A model generated the notes under the pieces. The model did no database searches. It was given only the letters and a program-made list of their open reading frames with translations, and was not told the origin of the DNA. 64,000 nt of DNA from Cognatitamlana sp035818475. GTDB taxonomy: Bacteria > Bacteroidota > Bacteroidia > Flavobacteriales > Flavobacteriaceae. Below, one piece after another: positions 62,230-64,000 of this stretch. Positions within the stretch are counted from its first letter, which is position 1. Every line of letters starts with the position of its first letter. The translations under genes were made by a program, and so were the position numbers. The DNA lies in assembly GCF_035818475.1 (NCBI RefSeq), contig NZ_JAYMGV010000002.1:248001-312000 (forward strand), given 5' to 3'.

Positions 62230-63117
62230 ATGAAGTTCGGAAGTGTAGAAAACCCTCAGAATATAGATTTTACGTTACCTCTGGATCACCCTAAAACAAA
62301 AATAGTTTTAAATAAGGTGAAAGATGATAATGTACCCGAAATTTATGTTGGTTGTGCGAAATGGAATAGAGCAGACCTTAAAGGGTTTTACCCAAGAGGA
62401 ACAAAAGATGAACTGGTTTACTATGCCTCTCAATTCAATGCCATAGAATTAAATGCTACTTTTTACCGTATTTTTCCGGCAGAACAGTTTTCAACATGGT
62501 ATGATAAAACACCAAACGGTTTTAAGTTCTTTCCAAAACTTAATCAGGAAATAAGTCATTGGAAACGTTTAAATGACACTAAAGAAGTTGTTGAACATTA
62601 TTTATACAATGCGGCAAACTTAAAAGAGAAGCTGGGTACAATATTTTTACAAATGCACTCTAATTTTGCGCCTAAAAATTTTGATAAGGTAGTTAGCTTT
62701 GTAGAAGCATGGCCGGGAGAAATCCCTTTAGCTATGGAATTTAGGCATACCAATTGGTATAATGACACAAACGTTGCCCAAGACTTGTATCAATTATTAG
62801 AATCTAATAATATATCTAATGTTATTGTAGATACTGCAGGAAGAAGAGATTTAATGCACATGCGTTTAACTAATGCTACAGCTTTTGTGCGTTATGTTGG
62901 AGCTAACCATGCTTCAGATTATACCCGGTTAGATGACTGGGTAAAGCGATTAAAATTATGGAAAGATCAGGGGGTTAAGGAAATAGATTTTTTTATACAC
63001 CAAAATATAGAAAAGGAGTCCCCGCTATTGTCTGCTTATTTTACAAAAAAGTTGAATTCAGAATTAGGTTATTCGCTCAAAATCCCCAATGATAACAATC
63101 AACAAAGTCTTTTTTAA
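62230..63117 (+). CDS. DUF72-family protein
   Basis: The protein has 295 residues from the ATG at 62230. Conserved features include IYVGCAKWNRADLKGFYP, YASQFNAIELNATFYRIFPAEQFSTWYDKTP, HSNFAPKNFDKVVSFVEAWP and MEFRHTNWY, as in DUF72 (TIM-barrel-like, YecE family). The biochemical role is unclear. It is divergent from the TetR gene and its promoter is close to the 62149-62164 palindrome, so it could also be under that regulator. Confidence 0.87.
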   Translation: MKFGSVENPQNIDFTLPLDHPKTKIVLNKVKDDNVPEIYVGCAKWNRADLKGFYPRGTKDELVYYASQFNAIELNATFYRIFPAEQFSTWYDKTPNGFKFFPKLNQEISHWKRLNDTKEVVEHYLYNAANLKEKLGTIFLQMHSNFAPKNFDKVVSFVEAWPGEIPLAMEFRHTNWYNDTNVAQDLYQLLESNNISNVIVDTAGRRDLMHMRLTNATAFVRYVGANHASDYTRLDDWVKRLKLWKDQGVKEIDFFIHQNIEKESPLLSAYFTKKLNSELGYSLKIPNDNNQQSLF

Positions 63118-63136
63118 AGCCGCAATTCGGGCTTTT
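63116..63136 (+). terminator. Terminator overlapping the DUF72 stop codon
   Basis: AAAGCC (63116-63121) pairs with GGCTTT (63130-63135), followed by a further T. The T-run is short, so strength is uncertain. Confidence 0.45.
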
Positions 63137-63258
63137 GAAAATTATAATCAATTTTGTTATTCTGTTGAATATAATTCAATTTATAACCTATCTATTGGCA
63201 ATTTTATAAAAATTCAATAACAAACAGTTTGAAAGTTTTAAATAACTGTAATATAATA

Positions 63259-63266
63259 TAAATTTG
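63259..63266 (+). promoter_or_regulatory. -7 box of leuC
   Basis: TAAATTTG matches TAnnTTTG, 53 nt before the leuC ATG. The nearest TTTG upstream (63228-63231) is too far for a standard -33. No Leu-rich leader peptide was found. Confidence 0.45.
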
Positions 63267-63319
63267 TGCTTCTTTATAACTTCCTATGTGTAGTTTAACA
63301 TAATAATTAAAGATATTTT

Positions 63320-64000
63320 ATGAGTAAATCATTGTTTGATAAAGTATGGGATTCGCATGTTGTGCGAAACATTGAAGATGGGCCAGATGTATTATATATA
63401 GACCGCCACTTAATTCATGAAGTTACAAGTCCTGTAGCTTTTGTAGGATTAGAAAGTAGAGGCTTAAATGTACTGTATCCGAAGCGTACATTTGCTGTGG
63501 CAGATCATAATACACCAACAATTAATCAGCATTTACCGGTTAAAGATCCGTTATCTGCTAATCAATTAAAAACTTTAGAAAATAACGCTAATAAATATGG
63601 TATTAGTCACTGGGGATTAGGACATCAAAATAATGGTATTGTCCATGTTGTAGGGCCGGAAAATGGTATTACACTTCCCGGAGCTACTATTGTTTGTGGT
63701 GACTCCCATACATCAACTCATGGTGCTTTTGGAGCCATTGCATTTGGTATTGGAACCTCAGAGGTTGAAATGGTATTAACATCACAATGTATCATGCAAC
63801 CTAAGCCTAAAAAAATGCGTATTAGTGTTAATGGGACTTTAAATAAAGGGGTTACACCTAAAGATGTAGGTTTATATATTATAGCACAGTTAACAACTTC
63901 TGGTGCTACAGGGTATTTTGTAGAATATGCCGGTGATGTTTTTGAAAATATGACCATGGAAGGCCGTATGACGGTGTGTAACCTATCTATTGAAATGGGA
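63320..64000 (+). CDS. leuC: 3-isopropylmalate dehydratase large subunit (partial, cut by window end)
   Basis: 227 codons are present from the ATG at 63320, and the frame is open to the window end; full LeuC is about 460-470 residues. The N-terminus has LFDKVWDSHVV, YIDRHLIHEVTSPVAF and IVCGDSHTSTHGAFGAIAFGIG, with the first iron-sulfur cysteine, typical of the aconitase-like dehydratase. It isomerises isopropylmalate in leucine synthesis with LeuD, expected to be downstream. Confidence 0.95.
   Translation, partial: MSKSLFDKVWDSHVVRNIEDGPDVLYIDRHLIHEVTSPVAFVGLESRGLNVLYPKRTFAVADHNTPTINQHLPVKDPLSANQLKTLENNANKYGISHWGLGHQNNGIVHVVGPENGITLPGATIVCGDSHTSTHGAFGAIAFGIGTSEVEMVLTSQCIMQPKPKKMRISVNGTLNKGVTPKDVGLYIIAQLTTSGATGYFVEYAGDVFENMTMEGRMTVCNLSIEMG

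Noticed and set aside
63267..63319. Possible leucine attenuator before leuC
   Set aside because: The only short frame (MCSLT) has one Leu codon and there is no terminator hairpin between promoter and start.
1..64000. tRNA, rRNA, CRISPR, insertion sequences and prophage genes
   Set aside because: I looked for cloverleaf ends, spaced repeats, transposase motifs and terminal repeats and saw none. Without a computed search, a divergent tRNA could still be missed.

Overview
The window reads as chromosomal DNA of a member of the Bacteroidota, most likely a marine-type Flavobacteriaceae. The DNA is AT-rich. Many starts are preceded by the Bacteroidota -7 box TAnnTTTG, and Shine-Dalgarno sequences are weak. 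Other family markers are a fused lpxC-fabZ gene, a PorX-type response regulator, SusC-like outer-membrane barrels and lipoproteins with acidic residues after the lipid-bearing cysteine. I found no rRNA, tRNA, transposase, phage or CRISPR signal.

Positions 1-4212 hold two tandem, closely similar lipoproteins with right-handed beta-helix repeats, each its own transcription unit. Positions 4279-30291 are a Wzx/Wzy-type exopolysaccharide or capsule locus. A long minus-strand operon (18617 down to 4279) encodes UDP-GalA and UDP-GalNAcA synthesis, four cytoplasmic glycosyltransferases (GT8, GT4, GT2, GT4), an EpsG/Wzy-like polymerase, a Wzx flippase and a lipid-linked sugar transferase pair (GtrB-like GT2 plus a GT-C-like membrane protein). 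Divergent from it (19117-25419, plus strand) lie an aminotransferase, a PglF-type dehydratase, a Wza-like lipoprotein and a Wzc-like tyrosine kinase, facing a CpsB-type phosphatase. A second dehydratase and the PglC-like initiating sugar transferase follow, separated from the rest by aroB and a proline dehydrogenase gene.

Positions 30295-49836 are mostly housekeeping: alanine dehydrogenase, a TonB-type receptor, TsaE, PorX, an HD phosphohydrolase, a lipid A cluster (lpxD, lpxC/fabZ, lpxA, efp, an lpxD paralogue), sucD, fabG, and a VWA/prohibitin/LytTR group. A small secreted peptide gene at 35021-35236 has a 39-bp triplicated repeat that is open in two reading frames.

Positions 50324-58025 are a complete histidine operon (hisG-D-C-B-H-A-F-IE). 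Its 320-bp leader contains a promoter, a 17-residue leader peptide with four histidines, and mutually exclusive antiterminator and terminator hairpins: a histidine attenuator, and the clearest regulatory system in the window. Its gene spacers carry several unrelated small hairpin repeats. The remainder (58082-64000) holds a TruA-like enzyme, small conserved proteins, a TetR regulator with matching palindromes before itself and an SDR oxidoreductase, a DUF72 protein, and the 5' part of leuC, cut by the window end.
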